A stretch of 64,000 nucleotides of DNA, taken from contig CAXBJB010000005.1 of NCBI GenBank assembly GCA_963976055.1, positions 186,001-250,000 of the forward strand, given 5' to 3'. Within the stretch, counting starts at the first letter, position 1. Each line of letters opens with the position of its first letter. Below, one piece after another: positions 1 to 8,833 of this stretch. A program made the position numbers and the translations under genes. This DNA comes from UBA1479 sp963976055. GTDB lineage: Bacteria; Pseudomonadota; Alphaproteobacteria; Rhodospirillales; Casp-alpha2. Under the pieces are notes generated by a model, which was not told the origin of the DNA, ran no database searches, and was given only the letters and a program-made list of their open reading frames with translations.

Positions 1-1
1 G

Positions 2-1012
2 GTCGTCTACTCCATGGCCTACGGCGATCAGCCGTCGCTGATCTGCCAGCAGGTCGACTGGGCCCGCACCATCGGGCTCGAGGTCGTCGCCGCCGGCAAG
101 GGCACGCTGTACATGCCTGAATTCCATGCCTCGACGCCGGACACGGTCTGGGCCCATTACGGGCTGACCGCCGAGCGCGCCAAGGAAAGCGGCATGAACG
201 CCAAGATGTTCAATTCCTTCCTCGACGGCACCAAGTCGGGCATCGAAATGGCCGCCGTCGCCAACGCCACGGGCCTGACACCCGCCCCCCATGGGCTCGA
301 CTTTCCGGCCGTGCCGGTGCATGAGCTGGCCTCGACCCTGATTCCGAAAGAGGCCGGCGGCCAGTTGCACCACAAGGGCCAGGTCGAAGTGATTTCAAGC
401 CGCGAACGCTCGGGCGAAGACCTGAAGAACGACCTGCGCTGGGGCGTCTACGTGGTGTTCGAAGCCCCGACCGACTACGTCAAGCGGTGCTTCTCCGACT
501 ACGGCATGATCACCGACGCCGGCGGCGGCTATTCCGCCCTGTGGCGGCCCTATCACCTGATCGGGTTGGAGTTGGGCGTGTCCGTCGCCTATGCGGCGCT
601 GCTGAAACAGCCAACCGGGGCCTCGACCCGGTTCGTCGGCGACGTCGCGGCCTGCGCCAAACGCGACCTGCGCGCCGGCGAGGAGTTGGACGGTGAAGGC
701 GGGTTTACCGTCTGGGGCAAGCTGATGCCCGCCGCCGACAGCCTGCGCACCAAGGCTCTGCCCATCGGCCTGGCGCAGAAGATCAAATTGAAGCGCCCGA
801 TCAAGCAGGGCGCCATCGTGACCTGGGACGACGTCGACCAGGACCGGACGGACACCACCTATCAGTTCCGCCGCGAGATGGAGGCCCTGTTCGGCCCCGC
901 GCCGAAGACCCCGGCGGGCACGCCGCCGTCAGCCCCCGGCGCCACCTCGGGCGGGTCCGCGTCCGGCCCCACCAAGCCCAAGGACAACCAGATCGCCGCA
1001 GCGGGAAACTGA
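2..1012 (+). CDS. SAF-domain NAD(P)-dependent oxidoreductase, 5' truncated
   Basis: The reading frame is open from base 2, and the first ATG (14) lies inside conserved-looking protein, so the gene begins left of the window. The visible part resembles the homoserine-dehydrogenase-like oxidoreductases that carry a C-terminal SAF domain: a catalytic region with GLEVVAAGKG and YHLIGLELGVSVA, then a SAF-like stretch (KLMPAADSLRTKALPIGLAQ and following) over the last third. The final 35 residues are Pro/Gly/Ser-rich and probably disordered. The Rossmann nucleotide-binding end is off the edge, so cofactor preference cannot be read. The substrate is unknown. It sits 54 bases before the zapE reading frame on the same strand. 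Confidence 0.6.
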   Translation, partial: VVYSMAYGDQPSLICQQVDWARTIGLEVVAAGKGTLYMPEFHASTPDTVWAHYGLTAERAKESGMNAKMFNSFLDGTKSGIEMAAVANATGLTPAPHGLDFPAVPVHELASTLIPKEAGGQLHHKGQVEVISSRERSGEDLKNDLRWGVYVVFEAPTDYVKRCFSDYGMITDAGGGYSALWRPYHLIGLELGVSVAYAALLKQPTGASTRFVGDVAACAKRDLRAGEELDGEGGFTVWGKLMPAADSLRTKALPIGLAQKIKLKRPIKQGAIVTWDDVDQDRTDTTYQFRREMEALFGPAPKTPAGTPPSAPGATSGGSASGPTKPKDNQIAAAGN

Positions 1013-1066
1013 TCTTCCGCCCCGGCGTCCCCGCCCAATTCCCGAAGACATGAAAGGTGACCGCAA

Positions 1067-2209
1067 CTGTCGATCACCCGCACCCCGCAGGAAGCCTATG
1101 ACGCGCTGATCAGGAACGGCGACGTGCGCCCCGACCCTGCCCAGGCCCATGCCATCGGGCGCCTGCAGGATCTGTCCGAACGGCTGCAAGGGTACGGCAC
1201 CCAGATGGGCCGCTCCGGCTGGGCGGCGCGCCTAGGCTTGGGCGGACGCAAGCAGCCGGCGCCCAAGGGCATCTACATGTGGGGCGGCGTCGGGCGCGGC
1301 AAGACCATGTTGATGGACCTGTTCTTCGAACACACCCCGGTCGAAGCCAAGAAACACGTCCATTTCCACGCCTTCATGCAGGAAGTCCACCGCCGCATCC
1401 ACGCCTTCCGCGAGGCCCAGAAGGCGGGCAAGGTCGGCGAGGAAAAGGACCCCCTGCCGGCCCTGGCGCGGGTCATCGTCGACCAGGCCTGGCTGCTTGC
1501 GTTCGACGAATTTCACGTCACCGACATCGCCGACGCCATGATCCTGGGCCGCCTGTTCGAAACCCTGTTCGAACAGGGCGTGGTCGTGGTCGCGACCTCG
1601 AACCGCCATCCCCGGGACCTGTACAAGGATGGATTGCAGCGCGAACGCTTCATGCCGTTCATCGAGACGTTCATCGAGAAGATGGAGGTGATCGAGCTGG
1701 ATTCCGGCACCGATTACCGCCTGCAGCGGCTGCAAGAACTGGACATCTACATCACCCCCAATTCGGCCGAGGCGGACAAAAAGCTTGAAAAGGCCTTCCG
1801 CGAGCTGACCGTGGGCATGGAGCCGCGGGCGGTGACGCTGGCCGTCAACGGCCGGTCGATCGACATTCCACTGGCCGCCGAGGGCGTCGCCTTCACCACG
1901 TTTTCGGACCTCTGCGCGCGGCCGCTGGGGGCCGGCGATTATCTGGCGATCGCGGAAAAATTTCATTCCGTGGTGATGAACGGAGTGCCCAAGCTGGGCC
2001 CGGAAAAGCGCGATCAGGCCAAGCGCTTCGTGACCCTGATCGATGCGCTGTACGACGCCAGAGTCAATTTCGTCTGCGCCGCCGACGCGCCGCCAACGGA
2101 ACTTTACACGCAAGGCGACGGCGCGTTCGAGTTCGAACGCACGGTCTCGCGCCTGATCGAAATGCAGTCGCCCGAGTACATCGCCCAGCCCCACGGCGGC
2201 GGCGTCTAG
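1067..2209 (+). CDS. zapE: cell division protein ZapE (AFG1-like ATPase)
   Basis: ZapE/AFG1 is an AAA-type ATPase that acts at the Z-ring in bacteria. The protein shows Walker A GGVGRGKT (1286-1309), Walker B LLAFDEFHV and the SNRHPRDLY sensor region, all characteristic of the family. The first standard start is GTG at 1124, but the frame is open from 1061. The 19 codons before the GTG encode a family-like N-terminus (PQEAYDALIRNGDV) that E. coli ZapE also has in equivalent length. I therefore place the start at CTG 1067, which follows AAGGTGA at 1054-1060; this non-standard start is an inference. In many alphaproteobacteria zapE directly precedes mdh; here nad genes lie between. Confidence 0.9.
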   Translation: MSITRTPQEAYDALIRNGDVRPDPAQAHAIGRLQDLSERLQGYGTQMGRSGWAARLGLGGRKQPAPKGIYMWGGVGRGKTMLMDLFFEHTPVEAKKHVHFHAFMQEVHRRIHAFREAQKAGKVGEEKDPLPALARVIVDQAWLLAFDEFHVTDIADAMILGRLFETLFEQGVVVVATSNRHPRDLYKDGLQRERFMPFIETFIEKMEVIELDSGTDYRLQRLQELDIYITPNSAEADKKLEKAFRELTVGMEPRAVTLAVNGRSIDIPLAAEGVAFTTFSDLCARPLGAGDYLAIAEKFHSVVMNGVPKLGPEKRDQAKRFVTLIDALYDARVNFVCAADAPPTELYTQGDGAFEFERTVSRLIEMQSPEYIAQPHGGGV

Positions 2210-2299
2210 GGCGAATTACCACCCGTGCCGTCCAGGCACAGGTGTCATGCGATTGAAAAATACAGATTGACCCGGAACCTTGTTCTGGTTTTCTTAAGG

Positions 2300-2323
2300 T
2301 CTGAACCTATATTAGGGTTCAGA
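2300..2323. promoter_or_regulatory. inverted repeat over the putative nadA promoter
   Basis: TCTGAACC (2300-2307) and GGTTCAGA (2316-2323) form a perfect 8-bp inverted repeat with an 8-base spacer, TATATTAG, that looks like a -10 element. It lies about 65 bases before the nadA start in a 180-base gap that is AT-richer than its surroundings. The layout fits an operator overlapping a promoter. A NAD-responsive regulator is a reasonable guess only because of the downstream genes; no regulator gene is adjacent. Confidence 0.4.
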
Positions 2324-2389
2324 GACACCCTCTGAGGCTGGCCGCGATGCCGTCGGTCGAGGGAAGACGTTTCAAGGAGCTTTCAGGCA

Positions 2390-3460
2390 ATGGCCGCCGA
2401 TATGACCCCATTGATCGTGCCCGATACGGTGATCCCGGCGGGCCCCGAGGCAACCTCGTGGACGGACGTCGACCCGAGCATCGACCTGTGGGCGGAGATC
2501 GACCGCCTGCGCAAGGAAAAGAACGCCGTCATCCTGGCGCACTACTATCAGGACCCGGAAATCCAGGATCTGGCCGATTTCGTGGGCGACAGCCTCGACC
2601 TGTCGCGCAAGGCGGCGGCCACGGAAGCCGACATGATCGTGTTCTGCGGCGTGCGCTTCATGGCCGAGGTCGCCAAGATCCTGAGCCCGACCAAGACCGT
2701 CGTGCTGCCCGACCTGAACGCCGGCTGCTCGCTTGAGGAAAGCTGCCCGCCGGACGACTTCGCCAGGTTCGTGGCCCAGCACCCGGACCATATCGTGGTC
2801 ACCTACATCAATTCATCGGCCCGGGTGAAGGCCCTGTCGGACGTCATCGTGACCTCGTCCAACGCCGAACACATCGTGCGCAACCTGCCGGCCGACCGGC
2901 CGATCCTGTTCGCGCCGGACAAGCACCTGGGTGCCTATATCCAGCGCCAGACGGGCCGTGACATGATCTTCTGGGACGGCGCCTGCGTGGTCCACGACAT
3001 GTTCTCGGAACGGGAGCTGGTCAAGCTGAAGGCGCGCCACCCGGACGCCCCCGTCGCCGCCCATCCGGAATGCCACGAGGGAATCCTGAAGCACGCAGAC
3101 CATGTCGGCTCGACCCGCTCGATCCTCGACTACGTGGTCGACCATCCCGCCGACACGGTGATCGTCGCCACGGAACAGCACATCTTCCACCAGATGCAGA
3201 AGTCGGCCCCCGGCAAGACCTTCCTGGCCGCCCCCGGTGCGGACGGCACCTGCAACTGCGCCAACTGCCCCTATATGGAGCTGAACACCCTGGAAAAATT
3301 GTACCTGTCCATGGTCAACGAGGCGCCGCGGGTGGAAATCGACGAGAACCTGCGTCTCAAGGCGTTGAGGCCGCTTGAAAAGATGCTGGAAATGTCGCCC
3401 CCGGCCAAGGCCCAGAAGAACACCAAAGGCCAGAGCGGCAAGGGCAAGGCCGCGGCCTGA
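2390..3460 (+). CDS. nadA: quinolinate synthase A
   Basis: NadA condenses iminoaspartate with dihydroxyacetone phosphate to quinolinate in de novo NAD synthesis, using a [4Fe-4S] cluster. The three cluster cysteines are visible at Cys113 (AGCSLEESC), Cys199 (DGACVVH) and Cys293 (CNCANCPYM), matching the spacing known for the family; HYYQDPEIQD is the conserved N-terminal signature. The start is ATG 2390, preceded by AAGGAG; Met5 is an alternative. The last 20 residues are an unusual Lys/Gly/Ala-rich tail (ending QSGKGKAAA). nadC follows after 41 bases, but no nadB lies between or near. Confidence 0.95.
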   Translation: MAADMTPLIVPDTVIPAGPEATSWTDVDPSIDLWAEIDRLRKEKNAVILAHYYQDPEIQDLADFVGDSLDLSRKAAATEADMIVFCGVRFMAEVAKILSPTKTVVLPDLNAGCSLEESCPPDDFARFVAQHPDHIVVTYINSSARVKALSDVIVTSSNAEHIVRNLPADRPILFAPDKHLGAYIQRQTGRDMIFWDGACVVHDMFSERELVKLKARHPDAPVAAHPECHEGILKHADHVGSTRSILDYVVDHPADTVIVATEQHIFHQMQKSAPGKTFLAAPGADGTCNCANCPYMELNTLEKLYLSMVNEAPRVEIDENLRLKALRPLEKMLEMSPPAKAQKNTKGQSGKGKAAA

Positions 3461-3501
3461 TCGCCGCGCCGCCCGCCCCCGCCCTTTCCAGCTTAAAGCA
3501 G

Positions 3502-4350
3502 ATGACCTTCGCCCCCCCCGATCCGGCCGACATCAAGGCCGCCGTCGATGCCGCGCTGACCGAGGATATCGGCGAGGGCGACGTGACGACGCGCGCCACG
3601 GTGCCCGCCGGCACGCAGCTGACCCTCGACCTCAACACCCGTCAGGACATCGTCGTCTGCGGCATGCCGGTGGCGCTGGAGGTGTTCCGCCGCCTTGCCC
3701 CCGAGGCCGAGGTCGAGGTCTTCGTGGCCGACGGCGACCGCGTCGCCAAGGGCACTCATCTGGCGCGCCTCACCGGCACGGCCCAGGGTTTGCTGTCGGC
3801 GGAGCGCACGGCCTTGAACCTGTTGCAGAAGCTGTCCGGCATCGCGACCGTAACCCGCCGGTACGTCGACGCCATCGACGGTACGGGGGCGGTGCTGCTC
3901 GACACGCGGAAGACCATTCCGGGCCTTCGGGGCCTGTCGAAATACGCCGTGCGCGCCGGCGGCGGCACCAACCACCGCATGCGCCTGGATGACGGCATCC
4001 TGATCAAGGACAACCATGTCGCGGTCTGCGGCGGCTCCGTCGGCGAGGCGGTGACGCGGGCCAAGGCCGCGAACACGGGGCTTGAGGTGCGCTGCGAATG
4101 CGACACCCTGGACCAGGTCCGCGAAGCGGTCGAGGCCGGAGCGGATTCGCTTTTGCTCGACAACATGCCGCCGCCCGTGCTGCGCGAGGCCGTGGCCTGG
4201 GTCGCCGGGCGGGTGCCGCTGGAAGCATCCGGCGGCGTCAAGCTCGACACCATCCGGGCGATCGCCGAAACGGGGGTCAATTACATCTCCGTCGGCGGCA
4301 TCACGCAGAGTGCCCCCGCCGTCGATATCGGCCTCGACCTCGCAGATTAA
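3502..4350 (+). CDS. nadC: nicotinate-nucleotide pyrophosphorylase (carboxylating)
   Basis: NadC converts quinolinate and PRPP to nicotinate mononucleotide, the step after NadA. Family motifs are present: EDIGEGDVTTR near the N-terminus, LDTRKTIPGLR (133-143), GGGTNHRMRLDDGILIKDNH (153-172) and the C-terminal EASGGV/ISVGGIT phosphate-binding loops. At 282 residues it has the usual full length. It is cotranscribed with nadA by position. Its stop lies only 6 bases from the stop of the convergent methyltransferase gene, leaving no room for a separate terminator. Confidence 0.95.
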   Translation: MTFAPPDPADIKAAVDAALTEDIGEGDVTTRATVPAGTQLTLDLNTRQDIVVCGMPVALEVFRRLAPEAEVEVFVADGDRVAKGTHLARLTGTAQGLLSAERTALNLLQKLSGIATVTRRYVDAIDGTGAVLLDTRKTIPGLRGLSKYAVRAGGGTNHRMRLDDGILIKDNHVAVCGGSVGEAVTRAKAANTGLEVRCECDTLDQVREAVEAGADSLLLDNMPPPVLREAVAWVAGRVPLEASGGVKLDTIRAIAETGVNYISVGGITQSAPAVDIGLDLAD

Positions 4351-4356
4351 ATCCGA

Positions 4357-5166
4357 CTAACGCCGAACGCAGGCCGCCTGCGTGTTGTAGCACACGCCGA
4401 CCATGCCCTCGGCGTCGGCGAAGCGATGGGCGAGGTCGAAGATCGTCGCGCGGGCCGCCGCCTCACCATGCCGTTCCTTGTAGGGCGTCATCTTGGAGCG
4501 CGACAGCATCAGCCCGGCGAAGCCGTCGGGCGTCAGCCGCCAGGTCCAGGGATGGACGATCTCGGTCACGTCCCGCGCCCAGTCGAGGGCATGCAGTTCC
4601 GCCATCAAATCCCAGCTGCGGTAGTTGCGCCAGTAGCCTTCGACGGAGGTTTCGACCTCGGTCTCGAACGTCGCCATCAGGGGATCGCCGTACAGATCGC
4701 GATTATTGTAGAGGATCACCATGACGCCACCGGGCGCCAGCACCCGCGCGGCATCGGTGTAGAACCGCGGGCGGTCGAACCAATGGGCCGCCTGCGCCGC
4801 CATCAGCAACCCGACGTCGCCGTCGTCGAACGGCAGGGCCTCGGCCTCCCCTTTCACCACCGAAACGTCCGGCCGATCGGCCAGCGCCGCCGACGCCTGG
4901 GCCCGCATGTCGTCGTTGGGTTCGACCACCCGGGCGGTCCAAGCCTCGCCGCCGCCGCCCGCCGCCAGCGCGGCCATCATGGCCCGGGTCGAGATGCCGG
5001 TGCCGCCGCCGATATCGGCGAGCAGGCGGGGCACGCCGGACGTTTCAGCCCAATAGTCCCGCACGGCGGAGAGGGCTTCCGCCGGATAGCTCGGGCGAAA
5101 TTTCTCGTAGGTTTCGGCCAGGCCGGTAAAGCGGGCCGTGTTGTCCGAAGGCGCGGTCTCTGTCAT
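4357..5166 (-). CDS. class I SAM-dependent methyltransferase
   Basis: This is a Rossmann-type methyltransferase: the SAM-binding motif I ADIGGGTGIS lies at residues 50-59, the acidic post-I motif VVEPNDDM follows, then DVGLLMAAQAAHWF and a carboxy-terminal mixed region. The HWFD motif after motif II is typical of the Methyltransf_11/25 group of small-molecule methyltransferases. The substrate cannot be inferred. It is the only minus-strand gene in the first 17 kb, converging tightly on nadC. Its start faces a fragment of a dispersed repeat at 5177. Confidence 0.85.
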   Translation of the reverse strand: MTETAPSDNTARFTGLAETYEKFRPSYPAEALSAVRDYWAETSGVPRLLADIGGGTGISTRAMMAALAAGGGGEAWTARVVEPNDDMRAQASAALADRPDVSVVKGEAEALPFDDGDVGLLMAAQAAHWFDRPRFYTDAARVLAPGGVMVILYNNRDLYGDPLMATFETEVETSVEGYWRNYRSWDLMAELHALDWARDVTEIVHPWTWRLTPDGFAGLMLSRSKMTPYKERHGEAAARATIFDLAHRFADAEGMVGVCYNTQAACVRR

Positions 5167-5176
5167 GGCGCGACCA

Positions 5177-5217
5177 TAGAGCTTGTCATCTTGATACGGA
5201 AGCGGCTGAGACGGCGC
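5177..5217. repeat. solo end of a dispersed TA-flanked palindromic element
   Basis: TAGAGCTTGTC then ATCTTGATACGGAAGCGG then CTGAGACGGCG matches both ends of the element at 17232-17494 with few differences over about 40 bases. The partner end (GATAGGCTCTA) is not found downstream before mdh, so this looks like a decayed or solo end. It begins 11 bases upstream of the methyltransferase start codon and could influence that promoter. Confidence 0.65.
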
Positions 5218-5290
5218 CGGACGCGGGGACAGCCATCGCCGGAAGACCGGGCCGAGGAAGATTTTTTTTCATCCCCCGGCGGGAAGAGGC

Positions 5291-5319
5291 TTGCCGAGAA
5301 TAATTTGCTGTGGGATATT
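5291..5319 (+). promoter_or_regulatory. candidate mdh promoter
   Basis: TTGCCG (5291-5296) and GATATT (5314-5319) are spaced by 17 bases and lie in the only AT-rich part of the gap before mdh. They would start a leader of about 175 bases. TATACCAG (5321-5328), TTGTGACG and TGACGTCA just downstream could be regulator sites; a related TTGTGAC/GTATACCAG combination recurs at 51006-51023. The call rests on motif likeness only. Confidence 0.35.
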
Positions 5320-5501
5320 GTATACCAGATTGTGACGTCAAGGGGTGGGCAGCCAGTCCCGGTTGCCCTGGGGATTGTTTCGCGCTACGAACAGTTTGAG
5401 ATTCTTGGGGTTCTTGGGGCTTCCGGGGCCAATCCCGCTGTCCTGATCCGGAATCCGGGAAATCGCTTCACCACAAACGACTCGCGGCAAGGGATTTAAA
5501 A

Positions 5502-6602
5502 ATGGCACGCAACAAAATCGCGCTCATCGGCGCCGGTAACATCGGGGGCACGCTGGCCCATCTGGTCGGCCTCAAGGAACTGGGCGACGTGGTGCTTTTC
5601 GACATCGTCGACGGCATTCCCCAGGGCAAGGCCCTGGACATCGCTGAATCGGGCCCCGTCGAAGGCTTCGATTCCAACATGAAGGGCGCGAACAGCTACG
5701 CCGCCATCCGCGGCGCCGATGTCTGCATCGTCACCGCCGGCGTCGCCCGCAAGCCGGGCATGAGCCGCGACGACCTGATCGGCATCAACACCTCGGTCAT
5801 GCAGTCCGTGGGTGCCGGCATCAAGAAGTACGCGCCGAACGCCTTCGTCATCTGCATCACCAACCCGCTGGACGCCATGGTTCAGGTCCTGCGCGATGCC
5901 TCGGGCCTGCCGCACCGCAAGGTCGTCGGCATGGCCGGCGTACTCGACAGCGCGCGGTTCCGCACCTTCCTGGCCGAGGAATTCAAGGTTTCCGTCGAAG
6001 ACGTCACCGCCTTCGTGCTGGGTGGCCACGGCGACACCATGGTGCCGTCGGTGCGCTATTCCACGGTCGCCGGCATCCCCGTTCCCGACCTGATCAAGAT
6101 GAAGTGGACGACCCAGGCCAAGATTGACGCCATCGTCCAGCGCACCCGCATGGGCGGCGGCGAGATCGTCGCACTCCTGAAGACCGGCTCCGCGTTCTAC
6201 GCGCCGGCGTCTTCCGCCATCCAGATGGCCGAAAGCTACCTGAAGGACAAGAAGCGCGTCCTGCCCTGCGCCGCCTATCTGTCGGGCGAATACGGGGTCA
6301 AGGGCATGTATGTGGGCGTGCCGACGGTGATCGGCGCCCGGGGTGTCGAGCGCATCGTCGAGATTCAGCTGGATGCCGATGAGAAGGCCATGTTCAAGGC
6401 CTCCGTCGCGGCCGTGAAGAGCCTGGTCACCGTGACCCAGCGCCTGATGAAGAAGGCTGCCGCCGCAGCCAAGAAGACCCCGGCCAAGAAAAAGGCGCCC
6501 GCCAAGAAGGCTTCGGCGAAAAAGCCGGCGGCCCGCAAGACACCGGCGAAGAAGAAGGCCGCCGCACCGGCGGCCGCTTCCACGCCGCCGACGAAGTCGT
6601 AA
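5502..6602 (+). CDS. mdh: malate dehydrogenase with H1-like C-terminal tail
   Basis: MDH oxidises malate to oxaloacetate with NAD. The enzyme core is complete: glycine loop IGAGNIGG (9-16), Asp34 for NAD preference, substrate loop VARKPGMSRDD (81-91), ITNPLD (119-124) and the catalytic His176 in GGHGDTM. The family normally ends near residue 320. This protein continues for about 50 residues as a Lys/Ala/Pro tail with repeated PAKK, SAKK and TPAKK units, resembling histone H1-like bacterial proteins. The reading frame is continuous and a terminator follows the stop, so this is not an obvious frameshift. It is the first gene of the TCA block. Confidence 0.95.
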   Translation: MARNKIALIGAGNIGGTLAHLVGLKELGDVVLFDIVDGIPQGKALDIAESGPVEGFDSNMKGANSYAAIRGADVCIVTAGVARKPGMSRDDLIGINTSVMQSVGAGIKKYAPNAFVICITNPLDAMVQVLRDASGLPHRKVVGMAGVLDSARFRTFLAEEFKVSVEDVTAFVLGGHGDTMVPSVRYSTVAGIPVPDLIKMKWTTQAKIDAIVQRTRMGGGEIVALLKTGSAFYAPASSAIQMAESYLKDKKRVLPCAAYLSGEYGVKGMYVGVPTVIGARGVERIVEIQLDADEKAMFKASVAAVKSLVTVTQRLMKKAAAAAKKTPAKKKAPAKKASAKKPAARKTPAKKKAAAPAAASTPPTKS

Positions 6603-6612
6603 TGAGCGACCG

Positions 6613-6646
6613 CCCGCGCCCGTCCCCCGGGCGCGGGCCGGTTTTT
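6613..6646 (+). terminator. intrinsic terminator after mdh
   Basis: A perfect 10-bp stem, CCCGCGCCCG (6613-6622) with CGGGCGCGGG (6628-6637), encloses TCCCC and is followed by CCGG and T5 (6642-6646). It starts 10 bases after the mdh stop, so mdh can be transcribed apart from sucCDAB-lpd, with partial read-through possible. Confidence 0.8.
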
Positions 6647-6689
6647 CAGGGAAACTTAACCAGCAGAGTTGGGAGTTTGAGGGGACGCA

Positions 6690-7886
<1,197 letters not shown>

Positions 7887-7888
7887 TC

Positions 7889-8764
7889 ATGTCGGTTCTG
7901 GTCAACAAGAACACCCGGGTCATCTGCCAGGGCTTCACGGGTGCGCAAGGCACCTTCCATTCCGAACAGGCGATCGCCTACGGCACCAACATGGTCGGCG
8001 GCGTGACGCCGGGCAAGGGCGGCTCCAAGCACCTTGACCTGCCCGTGTTCGACACGGTGAAGGACGCCCGCGAAGCCACCGGCGCCGACGCTTCCGTGAT
8101 CTACGTGCCGCCGCCCTTCGCGGCCGACGCCATCCTGGAAGCCATCGACGCCGAAATCCCACTCGCCATCTGCATCACCGAAGGCATCCCCGTGAAGGAC
8201 ATGCTGGCGGTGAAGCGCGCCCTTCAGGGATCCAAGACGCGCCTGATCGGGCCGAACTGCCCGGGCGTCATCACGCCGGGCGAATGCAAGATCGGCATCA
8301 TGCCCGGCCACATCCACAAACCGGGCGTGGTCGGCATCGTGTCCCGCTCGGGCACCCTGACCTACGAGGCCGTTGCACAGACGACCAAGCCCGGCCTGGG
8401 CCAGACCACCTGCATCGGCATCGGCGGCGACCCCATCAACGGCACCAACTTCGTCGACTGCCTTAAGATGTTCGTCGAGGACGACGCCACCAAGGCCATC
8501 GTGATGATCGGTGAAATCGGTGGCTCCGCCGAGGAAGAAGGCGCCGCGTTCCTGAAAGCCTCGGGCACCAAGAAGCCGGTCGTCGGCTTCATCGCTGGCC
8601 GCACGGCCCCTCCGGGCCGCAGAATGGGCCACGCCGGTGCGATTATCTCTGGCGGTAAAGGTGGTGCGGAAGATAAGATCGACGCCATGAAGGCCGCTGG
8701 AATCCACGTATCGGATTCGCCGGCGGCCCTCGGTGAAACGATGATGAAGGTGTTCAAGGGGTAA
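7889..8764 (+). CDS. sucD: succinyl-CoA synthetase alpha subunit
   Basis: The alpha subunit carries the phosphohistidine. The active-site region is GHAGAIISGG with His248, the CoA-binding fold starts VICQGFTGAQGTFH (11-24), and GPNCPGVITP (121-130) and the Glu of GEIGGSAEEEGA are conserved. Its 291 residues match the family. It is translationally adjacent to sucC (2-base gap), and 69 bases separate it from sucA. Confidence 0.97.
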   Translation: MSVLVNKNTRVICQGFTGAQGTFHSEQAIAYGTNMVGGVTPGKGGSKHLDLPVFDTVKDAREATGADASVIYVPPPFAADAILEAIDAEIPLAICITEGIPVKDMLAVKRALQGSKTRLIGPNCPGVITPGECKIGIMPGHIHKPGVVGIVSRSGTLTYEAVAQTTKPGLGQTTCIGIGGDPINGTNFVDCLKMFVEDDATKAIVMIGEIGGSAEEEGAAFLKASGTKKPVVGFIAGRTAPPGRRMGHAGAIISGGKGGAEDKIDAMKAAGIHVSDSPAALGETMMKVFKG

Positions 8765-8833
8765 CCCGCGCCTGGGATCGACCCGGCGCGGCCCCCATAT
8801 CAGGGAGGGTGCGCCGGGCTCGCGCCTTATCGC

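Larger units (their letters stand above)
5167..5501. other. 335-base intergenic region upstream of mdh
   Basis: No credible ORF lies here. Reading rightwards it holds a solo copy of a dispersed repeat end (5177-5217), a T8 tract at 5262-5269 without a convincing upstream hairpin, a candidate mdh promoter (5291-5319), a TGTATACCAG motif overlapping the palindrome TGACGTCA downstream of it, and a GC-rich leader of about 170 bases before mdh. Confidence 0.6.

Noticed and set aside
1050..1110. ATG at 1050 as the true zapE start with a frameshift
   Set aside because: It runs out of frame to a stop after 19 codons, while the CTG-initiated frame gives a sensible family N-terminus, so no frameshift is needed.
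5262..5269. T8 tract as an intrinsic terminator
   Set aside because: No plus-strand gene ends nearby and no stable hairpin immediately precedes it.
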